Assembly: GCF_002909445.1 (NCBI RefSeq)
Contig: NZ_PPXC01000016.1
Span: 30,709 to 94,708 of the forward strand
Length of the DNA: 64,000 nt
Reading direction: 5' to 3'
From: Arthrobacter glacialis
GTDB taxonomy: Bacteria; Actinomycetota; Actinomycetes; Actinomycetales; Micrococcaceae
Within the stretch, counting starts at the first letter, position 1. Each line of letters starts with the position of its first letter. A program made the translations under genes and the position numbers. Below the pieces are notes generated by a model. It was not told the DNA's origin. It did no database searches and saw only the letters and a program-made list of their open reading frames with translations. Shown one piece after another: positions 25,374 to 32,903 of this stretch.

Positions 25374-25942
25374 GAGTGGTCCTCTCCAGGGTGGGCGTTA
25401 ATGGCAAGCCAAGGCGCAGCGGCATCGGTACGGCGCAGCTGCACCGACCACGGGCCGGTATTGGTGGGAACGGTTGCCCAGACCGCGAATCCGTTGTCCA
25501 GGTCAATGCTCAGCACGGCCTCGCCAGTGACGGCCGAGGCGGTGACCCTGGCCGGGTTGGTGCCGAAGAGGGCTTTTCCATAGGAGACGTCGGTCAGCGG
25601 GTAGATCTGCGTGTACCAGTCCTGGGCCGAAAGCTCGGGGCGGGCGAAGGAGGTCATGAACGCGGCCGCCGACTTCAGCGCAGCAGCCTTTGACGGCTCA
25701 TCCCACACCAACGCCGGTACTGCCTCCATGTTTGCTTGGGGACTATCCCCGCAAGAAAGCACGCATTCCTGAGTAGGGGTGGCAGTTGCTGCCTGAGTTG
25801 AGGAGCTGGCAGCTGTAGGGTCTGCAGCTGGTCCGGCGGCCGGTGTCAGTGCACCGCCGCGGATCATCACCACAGAGGCAACGATGAGGCCCAGGAGTAC
25901 AACACTGATCACGGCGATGATGAGGGTGCGATGGCGGATCAT
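25370..25942 (-). CDS. Small bitopic T4SS-operon protein
   Basis: The 190-aa product has a membrane helix at about residues 6-28 (LIIAVISVVLLGLIVASVVM) and an Ala/Thr linker with a CVLSCGD cysteine pair. A C-terminal domain of about 110 residues ends in a strand-rich part (SIDLDNGFAVWATVP, GPWSVQLRRTD). The size and layout resemble NTF2-like VirB8/TcpC scaffold domains, but this is weak. ATG 25942 with AAAGGAAAA upstream is preferred over the longer frame. It is tightly linked to the propeller-like proteins. Confidence 0.6.
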   Translation of the reverse strand: MIRHRTLIIAVISVVLLGLIVASVVMIRGGALTPAAGPAADPTAASSSTQAATATPTQECVLSCGDSPQANMEAVPALVWDEPSKAAALKSAAAFMTSFARPELSAQDWYTQIYPLTDVSYGKALFGTNPARVTASAVTGEAVLSIDLDNGFAVWATVPTNTGPWSVQLRRTDAAAPWLAINAHPGEDHS

Positions 25943-25955
25943 GGGATTTTCCTTT

Positions 25956-27029
25956 CTAGGCCACAAGGGCGAGCTGGTCTTTAGTGGGCAGATACAAATA
26001 CCCGGAAGGGTAAGACGCTTCGATGGTGCGGGTGTAGTACTCCCCCGTGGGCGGCAGTCCGAAGTTGTAACCCTCTTCCAGGACCGTCCCGTCCGCGTTG
26101 ACGGCCTTCACAATGGCCACATGTCCGTAGGAGCCAACCCCGTTGGCGTTGGGGGCGTACCAAATCACGGCCCCCACCTTGGGGGTCATGGATACTTCCC
26201 AGCCGACCCGCTTCCATGCCGCTCCCCACTGGCCACCGTGGCCCGGGGCAAGTTTCAAGGAGTCCATGGCAAACGGAGGCTGCGGGGTGCCCAGCTGCTG
26301 CATGAGCCTCCACCAGGCAAAGTCAGTGCAGTTCCGGTAGGCGAAGTGCGTCACCGGGTTGTCAGCGTTGTGGACCGTGTTTTTCCACGGGTAGTCATCG
26401 TCCTTGCCCAGGTCTCCTGGAACACCTGAACAACCGCCACCGGTGGAGACCTTGGCGTTGGAGAGGGCTTCAACGACCTGCATTGCCGGGGCACGAAACT
26501 TTGTGTAGTGGTAGGGGTCCTGATTGATCTGGACAGCATGGATGGCCATGGTCGGCTCCATCGACTCCCACCCGGGAACCTTGCCCAACCGGGTAAGAAA
26601 CGCCTTACCCGCCTTGGCCACATTCAGCCGGTCTTCCCGAGGCCCGTAAGACTTGTCCTGCTGCAAGATGCCAATGGTGATTGCCTCACCATTGACCGTC
26701 CCGGCCGCGTCGGTCTCCTGAGTGTTCTTCAGTGTTGACTCGCCAATCGCGGCTTGCACCACGATGATCTGCGCCCCAACACTCATGTTCAAGGACTTCG
26801 CCTGGGACATCAGAACCACGGCGTTGGAGAGCTGTTCGCCCTTGAATCCGACCACCTCACCGGGCAACGATTTACCATCGACAGTGACAGCCGGCGCCTC
26901 ACAAGCAGATGCGGATCCTGCACTGGAAAAAAGCACCAGCCCCACCACAACAAACATGGGCGCCACCATGAAGAGTGGGACGGCGATCAACGCGATCCAC
27001 CAATTTGAGGACTTCTCTGATGACGTCAC
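25956..27029 (-). CDS. Membrane-linked peptidoglycan hydrolase: lytic-transglycosylase-like plus CHAP
   Basis: The 357-aa protein has an N-terminal membrane helix (about 10-38) and two domains. The first (residues about 75-205) resembles lysozyme-like transglycosylases: IIVVQAAIGESTLKN with a candidate catalytic Glu, then GILQQDKSYGPRED. The second is a CHAP amidase/endopeptidase with Cys234 in YRNCTDFAWW and His303 in YGHVAIVK. Gram-positive T4SS use such two-domain hydrolases (VirB1/TcpG/PrgK role) to open the wall for the channel. GTG 27029 has GGAG upstream and overlaps the previous TGA. Confidence 0.88.
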   Translation of the reverse strand: MTSSEKSSNWWIALIAVPLFMVAPMFVVVGLVLFSSAGSASACEAPAVTVDGKSLPGEVVGFKGEQLSNAVVLMSQAKSLNMSVGAQIIVVQAAIGESTLKNTQETDAAGTVNGEAITIGILQQDKSYGPREDRLNVAKAGKAFLTRLGKVPGWESMEPTMAIHAVQINQDPYHYTKFRAPAMQVVEALSNAKVSTGGGCSGVPGDLGKDDDYPWKNTVHNADNPVTHFAYRNCTDFAWWRLMQQLGTPQPPFAMDSLKLAPGHGGQWGAAWKRVGWEVSMTPKVGAVIWYAPNANGVGSYGHVAIVKAVNADGTVLEEGYNFGLPPTGEYYTRTIEASYPSGYLYLPTKDQLALVA

Positions 27030-27373
27030 AATGACTCCGCTACTAATTCGTAGTCAGGAAGTACCCAGACGGGGCGGTTGTCCAAGGAGATGAATCCGAA
27101 CAGTGCCCCTCCGACACTGAGGCGTGCATGGGCGCGTTCAGCTGCCCGACGAGGGATGCCGGCGATTGCTACCAAGTCCCCCATGGTGTGGCCCACCGCG
27201 ATGCCGTGAGTGTCAGCAACACTGGCCACGGCCAACAACAGCTTTTGGCCCACCACATCGCTGTCCAGGAACTCCGCATGGTTCTGTATGCCCTGACGCT
27301 GCCCCGAAGAGCTTGCCCCGTCCTTGTCCAGGACAACCGGGGTAAATCCTTCTGGGTAGTAATCCACGCTCAT
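27026..27373 (-). CDS. First gene of the transfer operon; small regulator-like protein
   Basis: The 115-aa protein has no membrane segment. Its middle (VASVADTHGIAVGHTMGDLV, then GIPRRAAERAHARLSVGGAL) could form a helix-turn-helix or wing, and it ends in short strands. It is the promoter-proximal gene of the leftward T4SS operon, where regulators are common. Binding to the palindromes just upstream is an inference. Its stop overlaps the GTG of the hydrolase gene. Confidence 0.6.
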   Translation of the reverse strand: MSVDYYPEGFTPVVLDKDGASSSGQRQGIQNHAEFLDSDVVGQKLLLAVASVADTHGIAVGHTMGDLVAIAGIPRRAAERAHARLSVGGALFGFISLDNRPVWVLPDYELVAESL

Positions 27374-27466
27374 CTCCTTCCTTCAAAGTGGGGACCAGCC
27401 CCAACCAAAAATTGCTCTCATCTCTTAAGAGCGAAGTTCGACAATGAGCTACGTGAACGACCAGCG

Positions 27467-27494
27467 GTCAACTGCGACATATGTCGTAGTTGAC
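27467..27494. promoter_or_regulatory. 28-bp palindrome, operator candidate
   Basis: The sequence is symmetric about CATATG with a single mismatched pair (arms GTCAACTGCGACAT). It lies between the divergent operons and is a good dimer-binding site. Confidence 0.65.
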
Positions 27495-27521
27495 GGTGGC
27501 GTGAAGAATTTTCTGGCACGT

Positions 27522-27547
27522 TGGACTGTCCAAAGTTGGACAGTCCA
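27522..27547. promoter_or_regulatory. Perfect 12-bp inverted repeat, operator candidate
   Basis: TGGACTGTCCAA and TTGGACAGTCCA are exact complements separated by two bases. The half-site GGACTG recurs in the related pair at 27586-27592 and 27603-27609 (GGACTGG and CCAGTCC), suggesting two sites for one regulator. Confidence 0.65.
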
Positions 27548-27720
27548 CCGGCGAGATGTGGGGAGACGCGGAGTGTGGTCCGAAAGGACTGGACCATTTG
27601 GACCAGTCCCCCGTTTTGCCTTGGTATTGGGGCAAACCCTCGTTGTGCAACGAAGTTCGCTCTTAAGGGTTAGGAGCACTAATTCCGGTGAACCCATAGC
27701 CCAATAAGGGAAGGACGAAC

Positions 27721-30030
27721 GTGCAATCACGTTTAGGAGCTGCAGCAGGTACCAGCCTGTTTCAGAACAAGAAGAAAACGGGGTGGGGCCGCAAGGCCAC
27801 CGCCGCCGTACTGGCCACAACCGTCCTGGCAAGCGCCGGGGTGGGTGCAGCCACGGTAGCCAGCGCTGCTGATGATCCGGCCGCACACTGGCATGGTGCG
27901 AACTATGTTGTTCCGCCGGCTAACGCGTCCGGCGACTGGAACACCTGGTTGGGATCCATGCATGACCCCAACAGCAGCGAGTTCGCCTGGTGCATTGAAT
28001 GGGGCACAGACGCAGGAATGACGCCTAGTAACCCCGGCACCATTGCTGATGGAAATGCCGCACTGTTCAACTACATCGTCCAGACCAAGCAGGGCGACAC
28101 CTCCCAGCACAGTGCCATTGCGGAAGCAGCGCACCGGCTCTTTGACCCGAGGTATGCCGCCGTCTGGGATGGCAACGGGCCCGCCTTCGGCACCCTGGCC
28201 ACAGCCCCGACAACGGCCGGTCCCCGTGCCGCAGCAGATCAGATGATCGCAGAAGCTCAGGCCAATGCCGGTCCGTACAGGATCCAGCCTCAGCTGGTCA
28301 TTGCCCCTGGTGGAAAGAAGGGAACCGTAACAGGCACATCTGTCCTGTCCGCGAGTGGCCAGGGGATCAACGGGTGGGCCGGTACAGCCACCCTGAACGG
28401 TCCCGCTGTGTGGGCCGGGACTAACTCCAAAGCCGTGAACCTGCACGCAGGCGATGTGCTCCCCGAGTTCATCGCTACCGGCAACGGCAAGGTAAGCGTC
28501 AAGATCGACATTACTGGCGCACCTGGTGCCTCCGTGGTGAAGCACAAGGTACCGGGCGAGCAGGGCATGGTGGTGACCTCCGGTACAACCACCGTCAGCG
28601 GTCAGTCCGGCGATGTTCTCGTGACCTTCGACTTCCAGCCCAAAGCCACCTCCACCGCCGTCACCTATGTTGAGGCCGGCGACAAGCTTGCCGATGTTCT
28701 GCATGTGAACACCGCCACCGGCAGCGCCAACGACTGGGCATTCGTGGACGGCAAGAACGTACCGGCCATCTTCGATGTTGACTGGTACTACTCCCCCACC
28801 AAGCTCGCCCCCTCCGCCGAAGTCCCTGCATCTGCAAAGCTGCACACCTCCGGTAAGGGAACAGCCAATGGTGTTGGTGACATCACCGTCACCGGCGCCA
28901 AAAACGCCGAGGCGGCCGGCTACTACTACCCGGTGGCAAAGTTCTCCAAGGCATCCCAGCCTGAGGGCCTGCGCCAGTACTTCACCGCTGACTGGAAGGC
29001 CGGGTTCAACGACCCGAACGAGCAGACCATCGTGAAGTACACCCCCGAGGTGCGCACCAAGACAGCCGAAATCGCAGATGGCAAGATCCACGACGTCATC
29101 ACCGTCACCGGCAACAACCCCGAGGTCAAGCTCGATGTTGTCTCCAAGCTCATCATGACCAACGCCGAGACCGAGCCTGCGGGCACGGAGACGGCACCGG
29201 CCGACGCCCAGGTCATCGCCACCGTCACCACCCCAGTTACCGGCAACGGTGAGGTCAAGACCGCTGATGTGAAGGTCCCTTGGGGCAAGATCGTCGCGGC
29301 CTGGGACAAGGGAGATAACCCGAAGCTGTACTGGCAGGAAAACATCGTGGCCACCGAATCCACGAAGCCCTGGACTGGCAAGCACCTGCTGCCGGCCGAG
29401 ACGGTCAAGACCGAGAAGCCGGCCATCATCACCGAGGCTTCCGAGAACGGCACCGTCCCCCTGGACATGAACGACACCGGTATCGTCTCCGCCACCATCC
29501 CCACAGGTGATGGCGTTGTCGTCACCACGAAGGTGGAGCAGTTCAAGTTCGACAACTCCACTGACGGATCCGCCCAGGCTGTCTGCGCCAACCCGTTCTA
29601 CGAGTCACCGTGGCAGGACGTGACCACCACAACGGTCACCTACCCCACCCACAAGACTGAATTCGTTGGCACCTACGGCTACGTCGAAACGTTGAAGGTT
29701 GGCGTCACCGAAAATGGCAAGACCACCGAAACCGTCCTCCATAAGGGCAAGTGCGGTGAGAAGGAAGAAACAGTGATCGCCTTCCCGAAGGACGTTCCTC
29801 CGACTCCGGAGAAGCCTGAACTGCCCACCCCGGAGAAGCCGGTAGCTCTCAAGGCTGCGGTTGTTCCTGTTGTTCCGGCTGGCAACATCGTCGCCGTGGA
29901 CAACAGCACCCCGAACACGGCAATGTTCATCGGCGGCGGTGCACTGGCACTGGCCGGCCTCACCCTGGCGGGCATCATGATCGTCCGTCGCCGCAAGACC
30001 TCTGCTGAGGACCTTGTAGATACCAAGTAA
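27721..30030 (+). CDS. Large wall-anchored surface adhesin with thioester-domain-like N-terminus
   Basis: The 769-aa product has a long signal peptide (residues 1-50, ending ASAADD). A first domain contains FAWCIEWG (Cys91) and TSQHSAIAEAA (Gln129), resembling the Cys-Gln pair of thioester adhesin domains that bind host or partner cells covalently. Several beta-rich, Thr/Lys-rich repeats follow, of the kind that carry isopeptide bonds. The C-terminus has a Pro-rich stalk, a degenerate sorting motif (STPNTAMF), a hydrophobic helix and a basic tail VRRRK. GTG 27721 follows AAGGACG. It leads an operon with two small genes and a sortase, divergent from the T4SS. Confidence 0.8.
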   Translation: MQSRLGAAAGTSLFQNKKKTGWGRKATAAVLATTVLASAGVGAATVASAADDPAAHWHGANYVVPPANASGDWNTWLGSMHDPNSSEFAWCIEWGTDAGMTPSNPGTIADGNAALFNYIVQTKQGDTSQHSAIAEAAHRLFDPRYAAVWDGNGPAFGTLATAPTTAGPRAAADQMIAEAQANAGPYRIQPQLVIAPGGKKGTVTGTSVLSASGQGINGWAGTATLNGPAVWAGTNSKAVNLHAGDVLPEFIATGNGKVSVKIDITGAPGASVVKHKVPGEQGMVVTSGTTTVSGQSGDVLVTFDFQPKATSTAVTYVEAGDKLADVLHVNTATGSANDWAFVDGKNVPAIFDVDWYYSPTKLAPSAEVPASAKLHTSGKGTANGVGDITVTGAKNAEAAGYYYPVAKFSKASQPEGLRQYFTADWKAGFNDPNEQTIVKYTPEVRTKTAEIADGKIHDVITVTGNNPEVKLDVVSKLIMTNAETEPAGTETAPADAQVIATVTTPVTGNGEVKTADVKVPWGKIVAAWDKGDNPKLYWQENIVATESTKPWTGKHLLPAETVKTEKPAIITEASENGTVPLDMNDTGIVSATIPTGDGVVVTTKVEQFKFDNSTDGSAQAVCANPFYESPWQDVTTTTVTYPTHKTEFVGTYGYVETLKVGVTENGKTTETVLHKGKCGEKEETVIAFPKDVPPTPEKPELPTPEKPVALKAAVVPVVPAGNIVAVDNSTPNTAMFIGGGALALAGLTLAGIMIVRRRKTSAEDLVDTK

Positions 30031-30056
30031 CACCAGCACCACTCAGCAACACCCAC

Positions 30057-30105
30057 GCGGGGCATCCAGCCTGTCAGAAGCAACCGGACAGGCCAGGTGC
30101 CCCGC
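30057..30105 (+). terminator. Two-stem hairpin between adhesin and sortase genes
   Basis: GCGGGGCA (30057-30064) pairs with 30098-30105, and GCCTGTC (30069-30075) with GACAGGC (30087-30093). It lies 27 bases after the adhesin stop with no T-run. It could attenuate transcription so that less sortase than adhesin is made, or stabilise the adhesin message. Confidence 0.5.
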
Positions 30106-30142
30106 ACTCATCCCCCACAAACCCAGTAGAAAACAGTTCATC

Positions 30143-30382
30143 ATGGTGACAACGATCCGGCTCCCCCACAGCACAGAGAACGTGATTGTTGAATCGCGCC
30201 AAGTGCGCAGCTTGATGAATCTGTCGATTGTCAGCATGACCGTCAAGGGCAAGGTCATCAACCTCACCCAGGAATGTGCACGCGAGCTCGGGGCCGCCCT
30301 CCTGGACGCCAGCATGGCCCAGACAGAAACCAGCCATTCGACCATGTACGGCGCACCCATCGGCGCAGGAAGGAACTGCTGA
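30143..30382 (+). CDS. Small protein between adhesin and sortase
   Basis: The 79-aa product starts MVTTIRLPHSTENVIVESRQ and has strands followed by a helix (LTQECARELGAALLDASMAQ). No membrane segment or signal is seen. Its stop overlaps the next start (TGATG), which supports it as a real operon member. The ribosome site is weak. I do not recognise it. Confidence 0.55.
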   Translation: MVTTIRLPHSTENVIVESRQVRSLMNLSIVSMTVKGKVINLTQECARELGAALLDASMAQTETSHSTMYGAPIGAGRNC

Positions 30383-30549
30383 TGAAGAAATTAGGTATCT
30401 GGCCCCACCCGCCAACAGGCCGAGAAACCACCTCCAAGCTGTGCAACTGCTGCATACACCGGCCACAACCGGGACCCCTGAAAAGGGTGCTGCAAGCTGT
30501 TGACCGCAGAATCTTCAACGCCCTTCCAGAATGGATGCAAATTCTATGA
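30382..30549 (+). CDS. 55-aa protein with a Cys cluster, upstream of sortase
   Basis: This small gene starts at ATG 30382 with AGGAAGG eight bases upstream, overlaps the previous stop by one base, and its own stop overlaps the sortase ATG (ATGA). The product is basic, with LCNCCIHRPQPG, a possible metal-binding or disulfide cluster. The strict couplings on both sides make it likely to be translated. Function unknown. Confidence 0.55.
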   Translation: MKKLGIWPHPPTGRETTSKLCNCCIHRPQPGPLKRVLQAVDRRIFNALPEWMQIL

Positions 30550-31217
30550 GCACGCCCAAAAAACGCGGCCTATTCCTGCCCATTCTGCTGGTTCTGGTCC
30601 TACTGGCAGGTGGTGCCGCCGTCATGGCCATGAGCCTGAACACCACTTCCGATGAGGCCCCCAGCTATGCGCAGGCACCAAGCATCGACAAACCTTTCAC
30701 CACCACGGATCCCAACACCTTCGCCGGCCCCACCACCGCGAATGAAGCCCTCGCGGCTGAAAAGCCGCTGGGCCCCATGGAACTCTCCGTTCCCTCGGTC
30801 GGGCTGCGCGTATCCCTGGTCGAAAGCGGGATCACTCCTGATGGAGTCATGTCTCTCCCGGCCTCGAACCTGGCCGGCCACTACAGCCCCGCAGCGCCCA
30901 TAGGCGCTACCGAAGGCTCAACCGTCATCGCCGGACACGTGAACTACGCGGACGGTTCAATCGCTCCCATGGGCCTGCTGGCAGGCATTCAAAAGGGTGC
31001 CCCAATCTTCATTACAGACGCCGCCGGCACCGTGCACCGCTACCAAGCCGTAGACGCTCAGCTCATTGGCAAACATGCACTCCCTGAAACGTTCTTCACC
31101 ACCACAGGAAACCCCCAACTTGTCCTGCTGACCTGCGGCGGAGACATCGCATCCGACGCAACCGGGGTGCTGAACTTCCTCGACAACACCGCCATCACCG
31201 CTACTCCTTGGCCCTAA
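30546..31217 (+). CDS. Class E/F-like sortase, catalytic Arg not seen
   Basis: The 223-aa membrane-anchored transpeptidase has an N-terminal helix (residues 9-30) and a sortase barrel. The active-site His131 lies in VIAGHVNYAD and Cys197 in LVLLTCGGD. Class E/F enzymes usually have an Arg in a following YRDN-like strand; here the equivalent stretch is GVLNFLDNTAI with Leu212, so the catalytic arginine appears replaced. It should join LAxTG-type proteins to the cell wall; the adhesin and the LANTG protein nearby are the obvious substrates. It overlaps the preceding small gene by ATGA. Confidence 0.85.
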   Translation: MSTPKKRGLFLPILLVLVLLAGGAAVMAMSLNTTSDEAPSYAQAPSIDKPFTTTDPNTFAGPTTANEALAAEKPLGPMELSVPSVGLRVSLVESGITPDGVMSLPASNLAGHYSPAAPIGATEGSTVIAGHVNYADGSIAPMGLLAGIQKGAPIFITDAAGTVHRYQAVDAQLIGKHALPETFFTTTGNPQLVLLTCGGDIASDATGVLNFLDNTAITATPWP

Positions 31218-31256
31218 GATCAGGCAGCAGTTGATGTAGACAATCACAATCGAGGC

Positions 31257-31303
31257 AAACAGTAAGGGCCGCTACCAAAAATTGGTAGCGGCCCTTACTG
31301 TTT
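31257..31303. terminator. Strong bidirectional terminator
   Basis: A perfect stem of about 22 bp (31257-31278 with 31282-31303) with a 3-base loop is flanked by A and T runs on both sides. It separates the convergent sortase gene and the Pro-Ala-linker protein gene. Confidence 0.93.
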
Positions 31304-31323
31304 TCCCTGTCGGTCGATGTTGC

Positions 31324-32103
31324 TTAGCTGCAGCGGTAGATGTTGAGAGTTCCTGACCTGCCGTTGACCGTATTGTCAGCGCTGAAGGTTGCCCCTGTTG
31401 TGTTTCCTGCGATCATCCCGACCGCCTCGGCGTGCTGGATGCTTCCTTCTGCACCATCGAGGGACGATCCCCATGCGCTGGCTTTCAGAGAACAGGCCGC
31501 GGTAACAGGAACGAACGCTGGCGCTCCAAGGCTTGCCCGTGCTGCTGCGATGCTGCCAAGGGTTTGAGCCGGCAATGAGGGTGCGACGGGCGGAACATAC
31601 ACAGGAGGTGCCGGAGCGGGGGCGGGCGCTGGTGCAGGGGCAGGAGCCGGGGCTGGTGCAGGCGCAGGCGCCGGGGCCGGGGCGGGAGCTTGCGCAACGG
31701 ACCCCTGATCGACCTGGCCCGGAACTTGCTGTGCCTGGTCTACGGGGTTGCCGCCGACAGCCTCCCCGCCATCAGTTCCCCCTGCATCGCTGCTGCCTGT
31801 TGCCGCTTCGGCGGTGCTTGTGGGCTTCGCCTTGGCAGTCGGTGTGGCCTTGGTAGTGGCCTTCACACTGGGCTTGGCCGTCGCTGTGGTCGATGACGTG
31901 GAAGCCACAGTGACAACGCTGTCGCTGGCCGAAGTGGTACCGCCGTCGTGTCCGGCGAGGGCAATGCCACCGATTGTGCCTCCGGCAAGAATGGCCAGAG
32001 CCAGGGTTCCTGTGACGATCTTTGTTGCCAGGGGAAGCGCCTTGATCCTTGTGATGAAGGAGGAATCTTCGAGCGCGTTCGAGGTTTCTGTTGAGGGGTT
32101 CAT
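31324..32103 (-). CDS. Bitopic protein with Pro-Ala linker and C-terminal extracytoplasmic domain
   Basis: The 259-aa product has a cytosolic start, one helix around residues 23-47 (ATKIVTGTLALAILAGGTIG), a Ser/Thr/Ala-rich part and a long pure Pro-Ala repeat. A small C-terminal domain follows (ACSLKASAWGSSLDG, QHAEAVGMIAGNT, ending IYRCS) with two cysteines. A faint likeness to CAP/SCP domains is not reliable. The Pro-Ala stalk suggests it crosses the wall. AGGAAAGG precedes ATG 32103. It may form a unit with the two upstream leftward genes, which start at 33742. Confidence 0.65.
   Translation of the reverse strand: MNPSTETSNALEDSSFITRIKALPLATKIVTGTLALAILAGGTIGGIALAGHDGGTTSASDSVVTVASTSSTTATAKPSVKATTKATPTAKAKPTSTAEAATGSSDAGGTDGGEAVGGNPVDQAQQVPGQVDQGSVAQAPAPAPAPAPAPAPAPAPAPAPAPAPAPPVYVPPVAPSLPAQTLGSIAAARASLGAPAFVPVTAACSLKASAWGSSLDGAEGSIQHAEAVGMIAGNTTGATFSADNTVNGRSGTLNIYRCS
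31609..31690. repeat. Low-complexity Pro-Ala coding repeat
   Basis: An imperfect GC-rich hexamer repeat codes about 14 Pro-Ala pairs in the minus-strand gene. Length variation would stay in frame. Confidence 0.8.
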
Positions 32104-32144
32104 ACGGGTGGCCTTTCCTGGCGAGTGATGAATCAATAGAGAAT

Positions 32145-32903
32145 CTAGAAGCCGGTGAAGGCTAGTGACACTAGTTGGTTTTGGACTAAAGGCAGCGCGA
32201 TCGCCCCTTTAGGGGACATACCGCGAAGGCGTGCCCATAAGTATCCGCGTGGACTGGTCACGAAGGTGACTAGTGCCTCTCGGTGGGATGCCGGAACCTT
32301 TGAGGGGAGTTCGTTGAGTGCTTTCACGGTGTCGAAGCTCAGCGAGTCCATGCTGCACTCCAGAACGTCCACTGCTTCGGCCGCCAAGTTCATGGGCCAC
32401 CGCAGCTTGACGAGAAGGGTGCAGAGCTCATGCCACAGAGGGCTTGACTGACGCGTGGTCGGTGTTGATAGGGAATTAAGAACAGCGCCCTCATCATCGC
32501 CCACAGGGAGGATGAGGATTTCATCCTCCTGCAGACCAAGTTCTTCGGTCAGCTTCTTCCACTTGCCGGATTGAACGATGCTTTCCGAGATTCCATGACG
32601 GTCAGCGATCATCTTTCGACGGAGGCAATCACGAACACAGTTCACCAGGTAGGCACAAGGCGATTGTGCCATTTCCAGACCGACTCGACGCGTCATCTCC
32701 CACGTGAACGAGAGAATGTCCTCGGCACTGGCCCTAGGGAAGTCGTACACCAATGATTTGGTCAGCTCGGGTAGGAAGTCTCGGAACAGTGTTTGAGCTG
32801 CAGGACTGTGCTCGCCTTGCTGGCGATATTCGGTGAGCAGACGCAGTAGCGTTGCGTCCTTTTCAGCGAAGGGCAAGCTCTTTGCTGCAGATACCTCGTT
32901 CAT
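32145..32903 (-). CDS. Sigma-70 region 2-like protein
   Basis: The 252-aa product contains residues about 40-100 in the pattern of sigma-factor region 2: LFRDFLPELTKSLVYDFPRA, then SAEDILSFTWEMTRR, then CAYLVNCVRDCLRRKM. A clear region 4 HTH is not seen; the C-terminal half may be a divergent one. It could be a plasmid-encoded alternative sigma factor or an HTH regulator that only resembles one. Its ATG overlaps the stop of the upstream gene (ATGA). The targets are unknown; the duplicated promoter motif at 27424-27667 is one candidate. Confidence 0.5.
   Translation of the reverse strand: MNEVSAAKSLPFAEKDATLLRLLTEYRQQGEHSPAAQTLFRDFLPELTKSLVYDFPRASAEDILSFTWEMTRRVGLEMAQSPCAYLVNCVRDCLRRKMIADRHGISESIVQSGKWKKLTEELGLQEDEILILPVGDDEGAVLNSLSTPTTRQSSPLWHELCTLLVKLRWPMNLAAEAVDVLECSMDSLSFDTVKALNELPSKVPASHREALVTFVTSPRGYLWARLRGMSPKGAIALPLVQNQLVSLAFTGF

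Larger units (their letters stand above)
27424..27667. promoter_or_regulatory. Divergent control region of the T4SS and adhesin-sortase operons
   Basis: A 17-bp motif (CTTAAGAGCGAA then G or C, then TTCG) occurs in opposite orientation at 27424-27440 and 27651-27667, about 55-65 bases before each divergent start codon. Similarity continues downstream in both directions (GAGCA follows each), so the two halves look like copies of one promoter/operator. Three palindromes lie between them. This points to common control of both operons. Confidence 0.65.

Noticed and set aside
27733-29385. 550-aa minus-strand open frame
   Set aside because: It is antisense to the adhesin gene, which has a signal peptide, sorting tail and good start.
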